A stretch of DNA of 64,000 bases from Parasponia andersonii (lineage: Eukaryota > Streptophyta > Magnoliopsida > Rosales > Cannabaceae), in assembly GCA_002914805.1 (NCBI GenBank), contig JXTB01000241.1, forward strand, positions 476,231 through 540,230. Direction: 5' to 3'. The translations under genes were made by a program, and so were the position numbers. The stretch's first letter is position 1; each line of letters opens with the position of its first letter. The notes beneath the pieces are model-generated. The model was given only the letters and a program-made list of their open reading frames with translations. It had not been told where the DNA came from and searched no databases. Of this stretch, positions 35,491 through 47,759 are shown in pieces.

Positions 35491-35790
35491 TTATGTAGTT
35501 TCACTTGGCTTAGTTGGCCCCCCATAGTTTTGAGTCCCCATTCCTTTTCTTTTAGCTAGATGCTCATAAATCGAGTAGATAAGTAGTACCGCAACACAAT
35601 TTGTAGCTATCAGGGTATTATATGCTGTCAATATTTGCAGTGAATAGTCCAACTTTCGGTCGAACGTGTGTCTGAATGCTTGGAAATACCCTAACTGATG
35701 ACCAAGAAATCCATGACTAAGAGTGATATTGATAAATGAGAATAAAACTAGACCATAACAGAACAAAAATAAAGCCCCAAAAAATTAAAA
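35491..35790 (-). pseudogene. Unrecognised reading frame, possible lost exon
   Basis: A frame of about 98 codons opens after a stop near 35790 and has no in-frame ATG before its last quarter. The product begins hydrophobic (GLVLFSFINITLSHGF), has a second hydrophobic stretch (LIATNCVAVLLIYSIYEHL) and ends in a basic, polar tail (KRKGMGTQNYGGPTKPSETT). Composition is more protein-like than other frames in this region. Splice-acceptor-like TCTAG and CTTAG lie near its start, so it could be a terminal exon or a gene relic. I do not recognise a family. It may equally be chance. Confidence 0.25.
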
Positions 35791-36410
35791 GACATGATGG
35801 CAAAAAAGATCATACACTCACAAAAAGAACAAAGGTTTCTTAATCAATAATCATATACACAAGAAAAACTAAAAATCTTACGGACAAGAAAATTTCATGG
35901 TTACCATGACAATACCCAGTTCAACACACCGACTATGTTATCTTCTTCTTTTTTTAATTAATTTTTTTAATTTTAAATTAATGTTAGGTGTAACATAATG
36001 AATCACGCCGACAATTAGCATTATGACCACAAAATTCATGCTTTTGCTATTATATAAAACAAAAGGCATAATATGCTTGTTCAGATTTGTAACAAGTAAC
36101 AACATCTAGTATTCCCTTTCATTAATTCTGTGTTGACCACATATAAAGGGACTTCTTTTGTGTTTCTACAATATAAAATAATTGAACACATGCTTAATCC
36201 TCTTAATTTCTCCCACTTCCCACACTCAAAAGGGAAAAAGAACGCCTTTCAAAAAAAAAAAGGGGAAAAAATAGCCGGAAAAGAAAGAGTGAACGCATGA
36301 CTAATTTGTTATTCTATTTTCTTTTACTTTGTGACTGATTAAAATCTCGAAGAAGTCGACTCTTGTGTTAAGAATTAGATTAATTTCTTAAATTAAGTTA
36401 AGTAACATTA

Positions 36411-36436
36411 TATATATATATACATTATATATATAT
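36411..36436. repeat. (TA)n microsatellite
   Basis: Two short TA runs split by TACAT. Confidence 0.8.
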
Positions 36437-38234
36437 AAATAGAATAGTACTAAGGAATATCTTGTAATGCTCAATAATACATAACATATCTGTTTATAGT
36501 TATATTTCAATATATTTCAAGTGAAATTTACGTATCAATTTATTTTATTGATTATGATCCCCTGACACCAAAATTACACCAGATAAGGAGACGCCTCGTA
36601 GCATTTGCTCGTGTGAATATATGCATATGCATTTCTAGGAAATATCTCTCGCTGCATGGCCAAGCTATAGTAATAATTATGACCAAAACCTAAACGTCAT
36701 AATTACTCATTACTATTTAATTACGTGTTTATTAAAAGGAAGAAAAGAGAAAAAGTTCAAAAGATAACCTATAGTTTTGCTTTAGAAAAGCACGCAGTTA
36801 CGGTTAATTCTCGGTAGTCTAAAACGAAGTATGTGGACTCTTGTACCAACCGCTTTTAACTATAAGCCTTCATATAGTCTACCTTATACTTTGTCTTACT
36901 ATATTTCCTAACAAGCTAAATCCAGAAAGTTCCTAAGCATAGACGTACGAGTCATTTCGAACTATTTATATTATTATTATGCACATACATACACAACATC
37001 TTTATTAATTCCCGAAAATAATCCAAATACTAGGATAACGGGGACTTGTGTGTTCATGTCTTTATATGTATATGATCATGTGACACATGTGCATAGTTCA
37101 AAAAGAACGACGGATATTATCAAAGATTATAGCTTTAAAGTTTCAGTACTATATAACATTTATCATTCTTATCAGTTTGAATTAATCCAAGAACTAAGAA
37201 GTAAAAACTATGGTTTCCCTAAACTAGGAGGAGAAGCATCAAGTATCCGTTTTTTTTTTCACTACTTTAATTTGTCGTCTCCGTAAAAGCCATTCTTCAT
37301 GCTAACTTTCTTGTAGATTGTCTACTTCACCGAAAGCCAATTCCAATCTAGTTTGGTGGCTAAGAAAAGACAGAATCTGAATTGGTGGCAGAGTACGTGT
37401 GGGGTCTTTGAGCAATTTATATAGTTCACACGTGCTAGAGGAAAATTTTCACACTTGTAATAACTCTTTATCGGTTTTTTAATCTTTTTATATTCATTTT
37501 TAAAATTGAATTAAGGAGAACTTATCTGTTAAATTTCGGTTAGTAATTAATTGCAGTATACTTAGTCAAGATTTGTGATATGGATATATATCTGCCGTAC
37601 CATAAAGTTGATTGGTGGGATGGTTTTGCATAATGTGACATTGAACCTTATGGCCAATAATTAAGTATAACATCGAAGGAGAGAATCGATCGCGCTGTGA
37701 GAGAACATGGCCATATTTACTTCATCTTATTACCTTTAGCAATTCGAATTGAAGTGTACAACTACATAATAATAAGGTATGGTTAATTATTAGATTAAAT
37801 ATTCAGGAAGAGAGTTAACATATAATTTATTTCTTTCTAATTTGTCATTTGTAACAGTTTCATTGACGATTAGGTGTAGCAATTAATTCTATGACGTTTT
37901 AGTCTATAGTAGTAGTAATAGATATGCATGCATTTCAGCACTTCAATTACGGTTACATATTAATTTATTTAATTTACAAAATCCGTGGAGCCGGAAGACA
38001 AACGAATAAAAGCATATTGATGCAAAAGACTAATTAGACATTAAGTATAATTCGATATCAGTCTGTTAATGGGTTTTCCGAATAATACACATTATGGATA
38101 GGCTTATCAACATGTTCCTGATCGGAAGCACGCTGCATGCCTACGTGATTCATCCATGACTAACAGGTTTTGGATATTTATATAATAGATATTTATATTT
38201 ATTATATAAACGGTAGGGTAGAAGAATATCAAAA

Positions 38235-38237
<3 letters not shown>

Positions 38238-38275
<38 letters not shown>
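38238..38275. repeat. (TA)n microsatellite
   Basis: About 19 uninterrupted TA units. Confidence 0.95.
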
Positions 38276-38279
<4 letters not shown>

Positions 38280-38537
38280 GTAACGCACATATAGAGATAC
38301 GTTCAAATCAATTATTTTGAAGATAATTAATGATAATAAATCCCCCATTTCAAGCAAAAGAAAACAAATTTGTTTTGCAGTTTTTGGAGATTTATATCGC
38401 CTTGTTCAAATATACTTCACTTCACTTTCTGGATTATAATGGTTTGTAATTACTATCTATCCAGTCCAGTAGTAGTGCTGTGTGCTACATGCATGAACCA
38501 TGAAAATCATGTCATACATAACTTAGTTTAGTCAGAA

Positions 38538-38603
38538 ATACGAGGAAGAAGATGATAATGAGGGGGCAAAATACGAGGAAGAAGATGATAATGAGGGGGC
38601 AAA
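38538..38603. repeat. 33-bp perfect tandem duplication
   Basis: Two identical adjacent copies of a 33-bp unit that begins ATACGAGGAAGAAGATGATA and ends GGGGGCAAA. Confidence 0.95.
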
Positions 38604-39740
38604 ACATATTAAATAAGCGGCAAAAAGAGAAAACGTGACTAATTTAAGAAAAGAATGACTTTTACATCCATTTTCAAATATAATTCTAATTCTTTTATTT
38701 GATGTAATAGTCATTACATCATAAAGATCATTCATAAATAAAAAATGAAACCAAACAATCTAAAACCGTTATTTTCCATTCTATTATATTCCATTACTAT
38801 CAACCAAATGCTACCTATTATCTGGAAAACTCAAAAATCACGTCATTATAGTAATCTCCGGAATCACATCAATTTGTTATTATCTTTTTTTTTTTACTGT
38901 TCTTTTAGTGACTTGGATAATAATCATACATTTGTAGTAAAACTTGTATCCATATCTATAACTAAACTATCTACAGATTATCTTTTTCCTTATATCATCC
39001 AATTACTATATATTTTTTTTTTCTAATATACATTTTGTATGTTATATTTATATGGTAAATAATAATGAGCAATTATTAAAATATTAATTTTACTATCAAA
39101 AAAATTTAGTCTATTTTTATATTTAGTAATTGAATCTATTTAATCATTACTATAAGTATAACTATTTTCCTTTTTCCAATAGTGATAGTATATATTTTTA
39201 TAAAAAAAAATTAATTCAAAATCAGGGGTATATTAGTCAAAGTACAATTAATTTCTTTACATTCTATAGTTGATTCTAAAGTTTCAACCAAACTAAATAA
39301 TCATATTTTTTTTTACTTTCCATTCTTATTCCCATTACAATTACCATTACATTCAATTTCATTCTATCCAGCCAAACGACACCATAGCTCATAATAAATA
39401 TAATATTAGTGAATGTAATTTACTATTGTTTATATTAGTGATAACTAATTTAGTTAAATTAGTTAAGAGTTGGTTAGGACTGCAACCTAATTACTCTAAC
39501 TAATCTTGACACCGAGTCAAGTAGACCTTAATTTTAAGACGTGGCTCAATTTCTTATTTGTTTTTAGGTTGCATGTAAGGTTGTCTCCGATTTGCTTAAG
39601 AGTTGTGATTTTGGTATTTTAGCCTATTATACTCGTCCATTTTCTTGAGGTGTACAGTAGGACCCATATTAGTAGAAGAAAAAAAAATTGCTTAAAAGAC
39701 ACAATTGATGTTTAATTTCACACCATTTAGAAATAAACTC

Positions 39741-39768
39741 TATATATATATATATATATATATATATT
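39741..39768. repeat. (TA)n microsatellite
   Basis: About 14 uninterrupted TA units. Confidence 0.95.
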
Positions 39769-41559
39769 GATCTAACTTAACTTGATAGGTGAGACATAAA
39801 TTAGATAAGGAAAATTAAGACAGCAAATATTATCATTCCCTTCTACACATAAATAAAATTGTGGAATTTATCTTATAATTTATAAGGGTGGTTCTATTGT
39901 CATACTTTTTTTTTCTTTCTCCCCACCCTCCTTCTAAATAGACTCTTTATAGAATTTTAAAAATTTTAAATTTTCGACATACTTTTCATTCATTAAGTAC
40001 AAAAATACTAGTTTGAAATATTCTTTTCCCACCCTCCTAATCTCTTACTATACATTTGTTTTCAAAATCAAACTTTTTATTTTCTCCTTTTTTTTTTTTT
40101 TCAAAATATTGATGTATATTGATTCCATGTAAATGGTCAACAAAGAAATAAATACACAAAGAGATTTTTTTTCTTTTTTTTTTCTAAAGAATATTATGAA
40201 AAAAAAGAGAAAGATCAAAATCAAAAACATAATGAAAATATTTTTTTTTTTGTAAATACATACACTTTTTTATTCTGTATTAAAAGTAAAGCATGTATGA
40301 TGCAAACATTGGAGTATAAGCTTTTATATCAACGAAAAGATTCATATTCTCTTCAAAAAACAAAAATTCGTTAGAAAGAAGAATGGAGATTGACACTAAC
40401 ATAAAGACGACAAAAAAGGACAAATAACAATAAAAGTATTAACGCAAAAAAAAAAAAGAGAAGAAGTTTCCTATTCTCATACACACAAAACAAGCTTCAT
40501 AAGGAAAAAAAAAAACACAAAACAAAAACTAAAAAATGAAATAGGTATTGACTCTTTCTTTCGGAAACAATTCACCATATTAACATGAAAACAATGTACA
40601 AAATCAATACATTATTACCTTATCTTATTTAGTTTATTAATCTATATATAATCATAAAAATTCAATTGTGTAATTGATCCACTAATATTTATGAGATACT
40701 TTTATATAAATTTACTATCTAAGGTGAGTTTGAAGGGTGAGCTAAGAATTAAGATTTTTTTTATTAATATTATATAAAGGCATTTAAGTCAATTTACACT
40801 AGGATATTTTTGTAAATAGAAAATCAATTAAAAAGGGAGGTGGGAAGATTTTTAAAAAAAAAAAAGGGACGTACCTGTGGTCTGCTTTCAATTGAGAAAG
40901 TTCGGCTGGGCCGCAAGGAAGAGACATATTAGCCCAAAAACTGTAAAATAATTCTTTTCCACTCTATAAAAGCGAATTAAGTTTCCTAATTATTGATTAC
41001 TAGCAAAGTGACTGATTATGTTGTAAAATAGTTTTTTTCCTGTTTGTGTTTGGCGTAAGAACGGAATTAGTTGAGGAAATGACTGTTGGGTATGGTCAAA
41101 CACCAATATATATTGGTGTTTTAGTTAATTATGTTCGAAAGAATGTGACAGTGTGTATTCATCATAGTTTGAGTTCACATTTTATGGCTGTCGGGCATGC
41201 TCTACGGTGTTCTAGAATAAGGGCAGCAAGTGTTTTACTTGCCCCAACATTCTTTGTACTGTAGAAAATGGCCTCATCTTCTTTTGTTTTCAATTCGAAG
41301 CACTACAACAAAAGCCAGCCGAAAGGGGAATGGATTCGGTATAAAGACGTTGATTCTTATATTACAGTCAACGGATGTATTAAAAGAAGAAAAAAAAAAA
41401 AACAAAAAAAAACAAAAACAAAAACAAAAGTTAAAACCATAAATTTGGGGCACGAATCTTGAACTTAAGAAATCAAGTTCTTTTATTCCCTAATCCTTTC
41501 AAGTTCAAGACTCTGCTTTCTTTGACAAAAGCGACCGATATTTATAGCGGCGTAAAAAG

Positions 41560-41700
41560 GCTTCCGATTGTGGTAGCCTACTGGTAAATATGTCAAATGG
41601 CTAAGAAGTCTTGGATTTGAATTTGTTGTTTATTGTCACTCTCGTATCACTAAAGGTTGCCTCTTAAACTTGTTCTTACCCTCTTAAACTTAGAAATCAC
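41560..41700 (+). mobile_element. Possible tRNA-derived SINE
   Basis: TGGTAGCCTACTGG (41571-41584) resembles the RNA polymerase III A box of plant SINEs, and GGATTTGAATT (41613-41623) resembles a worn B box, about 30-40 bases downstream, the usual spacing. The body is about the expected size. Target duplications and a clean 3' tail were not found, so ends are approximate. Confidence 0.35.
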
Positions 41701-42236
41701 CTTACTATTAGGTTGTGGGCTACTATGGCAAAGTCCTGGTAAAGAGCTGCCTTCCTCCAATCGCCTCCTCATGAACAATGCTATTTACAGGGTTCTTTTA
41801 TAAATAACAGCTCTAAAACTCAATTCCTGTCACATAGCATAAAATCTTTTTTGGATTTTGACCAAAAATATTGTACCATGATGTTAAACCTTAACCAGTT
41901 AGTTAATACAACTCAACCAGACAGTAGTTGACAAAATCCAATCAGTCAATAGTCAAAGTTAATAGATAAAAGCACAATCAATCTGTTGAAAAAACTCAAC
42001 CGATTAGTAATAGGGTCTAATTTAAAACTTTATAATAAAAACTGTCATAAGCAAAAAAAAAAAAAAAAAAACCCCAAAACTAAATAAAAATTAATCAAAG
42101 AATTTAGCAAAAAAAATAGTATATATTTTTTTCTTAAATACTCCTATAGATTACAATTTTTAGAAAACAATAAATTTAGAAATATGTCCATATATGGTAA
42201 CTCGATAAAGCAAACTATTATCCAAAATAATTCTTT

Positions 42237-42237
42237 N
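42237..42237. other. Single-N contig junction
   Basis: One isolated N between TTCTTT and AAAAAGCG. Unlike the joins at 21109 and 24427, no repeated sequence is visible on the two sides. Confidence 0.8.
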
Positions 42238-43214
42238 AAAAAGCGCTAAGGATCAAAACTTACTCTCTCAAACTTTTATTGGGCCTAATTTTTGAGGTCG
42301 GCCAAGCCATTTCCGAAGAGACCTTCCAGGGGTGGACTGAGATTGACCCGGCACTTCCCAGTGCATGACCCCGCTTAAATGGGCCTAGCTCAGTCAAATA
42401 CTATTGGATGACCCGACCCAATTGAAATCACCGTGGGTTCAGTGAAAAGGAGTAGGAGCAAATGGACATCTTTCCAACCTAAATGAATTAGGAGATGAGA
42501 AGATATTAACGGAGGCCATAAATATTAAGAGAAATTTAGAAAGATACTAATATTTTAAATTTGATTAAGTAGATGTCCGTATTTTAAATTTTATAGTTAA
42601 ATATTTAGATATGTATATTTTTATATTTGGTAGATAAATTTATCTACTAATTTCAGTTATCGTAATGAAATGTACTGAGTATATAATTTTTTTTTTTTTA
42701 TACTTAGTATTTAAAATTTTACACTTCGTATATAAACATATAAACTGGACATTTTGCTATAATATTTGACAAATGAATATTTACTTTAATTGGGCCTAAA
42801 AATTGATCATATTTGCCCCAAATATTTTTACTTCTGATTCTTTTCATCCTACAAAATCATATTATTCAATCATAATTATCATTCCTTTTCTACGTGACTC
42901 GTAGTCTCATACCTAATCCATCTTTAAGTTCTCCCATCTATCTTGCCATAGCATTATCATGCAAAAGCTCAATACAACGACTATAGTAAGTTTTAGAGTA
43001 AATATTAGGTTGGCCCCATTTAGGTACAATTACAACACAATCACGCAACATTTTGAGTAAAGCATTTCTGTACCTTGAACACCGAGTAAAACAAGAAAAG
43101 TATAAGTCCGGAAACCAAAATGACAAAAGAATGATCAAAGACACGACCCTTTTAGCTATTATCATTCAATAATAAGTGTGTCATGGCTCTATACGAGATT
43201 TCACTATCTATACC

Positions 43215-43258
43215 ATCCTTCCTAAACACATACTCATCCTTCCTAAACACATACTCAC
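43215..43258. repeat. Near-perfect 21-bp tandem duplication beside element B
   Basis: Two adjacent copies of CCTTCCTAAACACATACTCA(T/C). The second copy ends in the CTCAC target site. Confidence 0.85.
43254..43258. repeat. Target-site duplication of gypsy element B (left)
   Basis: CTCAC, perfectly repeated at 54292-54296 on the other side of the element. Confidence 0.95.
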
Positions 43259-43883
43259 TGTTGATGGAGGTTTTGTCAACAATAAATTTAGAAAAAATTG
43301 CGAGATGTGACTTGTGTAAAAAGGGTTATTAATGAAAGCAAATAAAGAGACAAAGATTTTATAGTGGTTCAACTCTGAAAAAGATGAGCTTACGTCCACT
43401 GTTTTTCACTATTTTCTGGAGAATTATAAGAACTCAGAATTACAATGTGTTGTCCGGAAAGAAGAAGAAAGTTAAGAAAGTTTCTCTCAAGAATTCCTCA
43501 GCCTCTCCAGATCAGAAAAAGTTCTCGCTCTCCTCACCGAAACATTGAACTCCCTTTATATAGATGAAGGTAGCTCAATGCTCCCAATTGTGAGAATGGG
43601 TAACTGTCAATTGGATAATACAATTTGAGTAACAATATGATTGGGTAATCACTTAAATAAGGTAACTGGTCAATCTTTAAAGAGAAACTTTTGTTTCTCT
43701 TTCTTTATAGGTTACCCGTTTGACAAAGCGTAGACCAGTCTCCTTTTCATTCTGGTCACACTTAACTTATTCGGAGGAGGTCGCACGTAACTTATGTGGT
43801 TGAGGTCGCATGCAACTCTTTCGGAAGAAGTCGCACTTAATCTTACTCATACGACTTGACATAAGATTTTAGACCGCACAACA
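43259..43883 (-). repeat. 3' LTR of gypsy element B
   Basis: The 625-bp LTR reads TGTTGATGG...CACAACA on the plus strand. It has four 25-bp units at 43754-43854. The complement of the polypurine tract (TTGCCCCCAGCTCC) follows at about 43885. Confidence 0.95.
43754..43854. repeat. 25-bp minisatellite in the 3' LTR of B, four units
   Basis: Same unit family as in element A (GGTCGCACGTAACTTATG core), four units. The lower copy number accounts for most of the shorter LTR. Confidence 0.9.
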
Positions 43884-44852
43884 ATTGCCCCCAGCTCCAT
43901 TAGTTCTTTAGGACAAAATGGAGCTTCCTTCTAATGTAAGTGCGAGGTTAAAAATTGCGACGTCACGACCTAGACTTGAGACCCTTGAAGAGTCGAAGAG
44001 TCGCCGGATCTCAAATCTCACATTTCTCAAGATCACGCGCACCTTTTTCTGATAGATGAAAACACGTGTCGTCTTTTCTAAGAAAAATAGCAGAATTCGA
44101 GGAGTCTTAATGATAGCGATGATGCCAATCGTCATCTTTAAACCGAATCATTTCAAAATTTTGAAAGATACTGATTTAATTTCAGAAAAAATCAAATCCC
44201 GCGTGAACTTCGGCCTTTAGATCTGAAAATCAAATACCTTGATCTATAGTTGTGATTTAGCGATGCTTGAGAGATAAATATCGGAAATCAATCCACTTCT
44301 TCTTCATCATTATAAACTCTCTCATCTTCCATCTCTCTAAAACTCAAAGTATTTCAGAGCAAATCCTACAGCGTCGTTTCATTCTTCAGCTCGCACAATT
44401 CTAGTATCTTCTCCGACGGAGTTCAGACCATATCTCAATCCCTCTACTTTCAAAGAAAGGTTAGTACATTTCTTCTCTCCTATTGTTCTTCGTCTGTTCT
44501 CGGAAAAACTTATTCAGTTTTAATTTCTAGAAATTGAAACACATCCCATATTCGGATGGACTGGAATGGGAATTTTTCAGATCCCCTTTACCAGTTCATA
44601 GAATAGACTTTTTTCTAGATAATGGATAAAGACGAACTCGTGAAAGAGTTTCTAAGGTCTGACACCCTATTTATTTTTTATTTTGTTTGACAAAATGCTC
44701 GAGCAATTTTTATGAATCCGTAGAATGATTAGAAAAAATTCGATGAGCTTGCTTGTTAATACAATCCTAGGGTGAACCTCCAAAATTTACTAGCATATAG
44801 TGAAAATTCTTGATGCTCGCATAGGACTAAACCCATCCGTATTTCTTTTCAG

Positions 44853-47010
44853 ATGTCTAGTAGTGAGGATTTTAGGGAAGGGAATGCATTCTCAGGAGAA
44901 TCTGAGAATTCCAGTATTAGCTCCATAAACCTTGAAGATTACCTTGAGCCAGAACCCGAGGTAGAGATAACGGGAGTCAGACAAAATAGTCATCGCATAG
45001 GCGACCTCCCTCAGGACCAGTGGCCTCGATATATCAAAGATGCCCCTGTCTTCGCATCGGGCTATCAATACGTAGAGAGGAATTGGTCATGTACCAATAT
45101 AAGGATGAGCTGCACATCAAACAAGCTCAGCAAAACCATGTGCAACTATAAGATCACCCTCCCTCTTCGCCTACCCATGGAATTCAATCGACCATGCACA
45201 CTACTACGCAGAATTGCCTCATTTTCTGAAGCATTTCTCAAGTGCAGTGTCCACCTCCCACTTCATTCATACATAAAATCAATTATCGACTACTATGGGG
45301 TCGTCTCTTTCCAACTAACTCCTAATACATATAGATATATGGTAGGTTTGTACATACTTTACCACAAATTAGGTTTAGACTCCCCCTCTCCTGAAAAGGT
45401 CGCTTGGTTTTATCAAGTGAAATCAAACCCATCAGATCTTGGCTTCTTTTATGCGAGCAAATGATCAAACCAGGCAATAAAAGTAATATACGGGATTCGC
45501 AACAACATGGGAAAATGGAAAAATCCATTTTTCCACTTTGACTATGCGGATAACGGCTTCTTTCAAAATCCTGGTAGGTAGTTTTTTAATTTATCGCCTT
45601 TTTCTGTGTTGTTATATTTATCCTGATCGTACTCGTATGTCATCGCAAATAACAGGGAACGGCCCGGACTTTCCAGGGAACAGCTCGCAAGGGTGTACAA
45701 AATCAACGACCTTCAAATTGAGGAATTTGATTGGAAGGTACTTCCAAGAACCTGGTTACTTGCGGTCTGCTTCCAAAGGGAGCCGCGGTCCCTGACCCCC
45801 CCGTCCGTTCGTCCAGACCTTCGAGCTCGAAGAAAAAGAAGCTATGGAAACAGACGAATAAAAGTGACTCGTCTTCCAAACTTAGGAAATGAAAAGCACC
45901 TGCCACCTCTTCAACTTTGGAACCTTCTTCTCTAGAAACAGCATCACCACCAGCTCTTCAACAAGCTCCTCAATGGCAAGAAGGTAATCATATATATATA
46001 TATATACATTTTCTAATCATCATTGTATTATGTCACCTCGCTTACTGATATATCTGTACAAAGATGGTTATTGGTAGTGGCCTGCGAGCACCACCCTCCA
46101 CCCTCGGGTCCATGGCAAAATCGAAGACACCCGAGAGCACTCCTCCATCATCGAAAGGGAAAGAGAAGGCCGACAACTCCAAAAAATGAAAAGTTGCCTT
46201 CGAGGATATCCCGGCAAGCTCGCCTCCTCTGCAACCTCAAACAATGAGCCATTCTGAATCACCCAAGAAGGCTACCACCTCTTCGGAATTGATCCTGGTA
46301 GATAAGGATAAGGAGCTCTTCACGCTCCTCAATCAATTACCAGAGAAGGCTGATATAAGCACAACCTTTATTGATCACTTCACTTCCAAGGAGGGCTGGG
46401 AAAGGATGAAGCGACGATCTGCCAAGGTCGCCTTCGGTTCTGCGATAAGGATGCTGGCCAATGTAAGCACCTTTTTATTCTCTTCTCAGATGTATTATTT
46501 CTTGGTAATAATGGTTATATTTTCAGAACGTGGCTGCTGCTGTCCTGATGCATGACCCAGTCCTCGAATATTTGGAAAAGGCCGAAAAAGTTGAAGAGAT
46601 AACCCAAGCATTTGAGAACTCAGAGAAAGCTCGGGAGGAGGAGAAAAAAGCTTTTGACTTAGAGAGGCAGCAGCTGCTCAAAGGCCTGGCCAAGGAGAAG
46701 CTCGAGAAGGAGAATCTCGAGGAGAAAGTAAAAGAGTTCGAGAAAACTATCTCCGAACATCCAGATCACATGAAGGAGGCGACAACAGAGGCAGTTCACA
46801 AAGCTATCGAAGAGTTCAAGGCAACTGAAGTCAAAGAGCTCGAAGATAAAGCTAGTGACATCGCCTCATCGACCATCATTTTTAACATCTTCTGCGAGCA
46901 TCCGGACTTTGACTTCTCTATCCTTGGCGAGGACGTGGTCGAGCTTGTCTAGAGTTGGAGGGAGGATACTGCCAAAACTGGGGACGTCGGTGCGAGCACT
47001 TCTGCATAAT
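44853..47010 (+). pseudogene. Antisense gene in element B, Transposase_28-like plus coiled coil
   Basis: It is the counterpart of 15655-17804 in element A, on the strand opposite gag-pol. The ATG at 44853 follows a TTTCTTTTCAG acceptor-like sequence; a leader spacer with GT...AG borders spans about 44460-44852. The first block (44853-45464) is acidic and serine-rich (ESENSSISSINLEDYLEPEP) and then matches the PF04195-like domain (family named from memory). The later part (46530-46952) is an E/K-rich coiled coil of about 100 residues with KAREEEKKAFDLERQQLLK. Intron-like spacers lie at places matching element A. AATAAA is present at about 47003. Function is unknown; the copy is interrupted. 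Its preservation in two copies suggests it was functional when the family was active. Confidence 0.7.
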
Positions 47011-47759
47011 AAATACTTGTATTTATTTATTTATTTATTTTTTTAGAACAATGTGGGCTTGGTCCCCCTTTCTTTCTCTGCTTATATACGGGTGCGATTC
47101 TTTTTTTTTTTTTTTAATGAAGAATATTTTTTTCCTTGTCCGACATTCCTGCAAAATAATCAAAACATAACACTAAAATTTTAACTAAGTAGTCAATCAC
47201 TAAGTGACTGATCGGTACGCTTTTTGCGATTTGAATCCAACTAACTTAAAACGAGTTCTAAGTATTAGGATAGGTTAGGTCGCTTAGGAAAACAGCAAGT
47301 ATGAGTGATGCAAACTCAACTGTTTTTCAAAACTTCCATGGCAAAATAGGATATAGCAATATATCACATCGAACAATGAACGTTGGCTTAGTTACTCTAT
47401 TGTTCGAGGAGGGAAATTGCGTAATACGACATGCTAAGGCATGAAGCGAGGAGAAAATCCTAAGATTTTAAGAAATTTCAGATATTTCAACGATCTAAAA
47501 CTCCATCTCCTCTAAATGGACGTTTTGCATAGTCCCTCAGGAAACAAGTAGGAGATAAAATTCTGATCCCACTGCCCCCCGAGTTTTATGGTGTCCGAAA
47601 ACTGCCATAGAACTATAAAAAGATGAATCAAATGAAGTTGAAGTAATAGCTGAAGAAATATTATTGACAAACGACATCGAATGACGAAATAACGAATATA
47701 CAGTAAGCCGTTGAAAATACATGGAAGATAAACATGAAGATTCATTGATAATAACGACG

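Larger units (their letters stand above)
34022..43253. other. Long intergenic region upstream of the MATE gene
   Basis: About 9 kb without a well-supported gene. It contains pure (TA)n microsatellites, a 33-bp tandem duplication, a possible short unrecognised reading frame (35491-35790), a possible SINE (about 41560-41700) and a single-N contig join at 42237. Several T/A homopolymer runs near 40080-40260 produce spurious K-rich or F-rich frames. The stretch at about 38640-39390 has ends rich in CCATT(A/C) and AACCAAATG / CCAAACGACACC motifs, seen at ends of small non-autonomous DNA elements, but no clean inverted repeat could be matched. Confidence 0.55.

Noticed and set aside
38640-39390. 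MITE with CCAAACGACACC-type end
   Set aside because: The right end resembles termini of small DNA elements, but the left end did not pair with it by eye.
41301-41579. Short non-autonomous CACTA element starting with CACTACAACAAAA
   Set aside because: No matching inverted terminus or 3-bp target duplication could be found; only the left motif fits.
42938-43165. 75-codon minus-strand frame next to element B
   Set aside because: It looks somewhat protein-like but has no recognisable family, and no continuation on the other side of the insertion could be supported.
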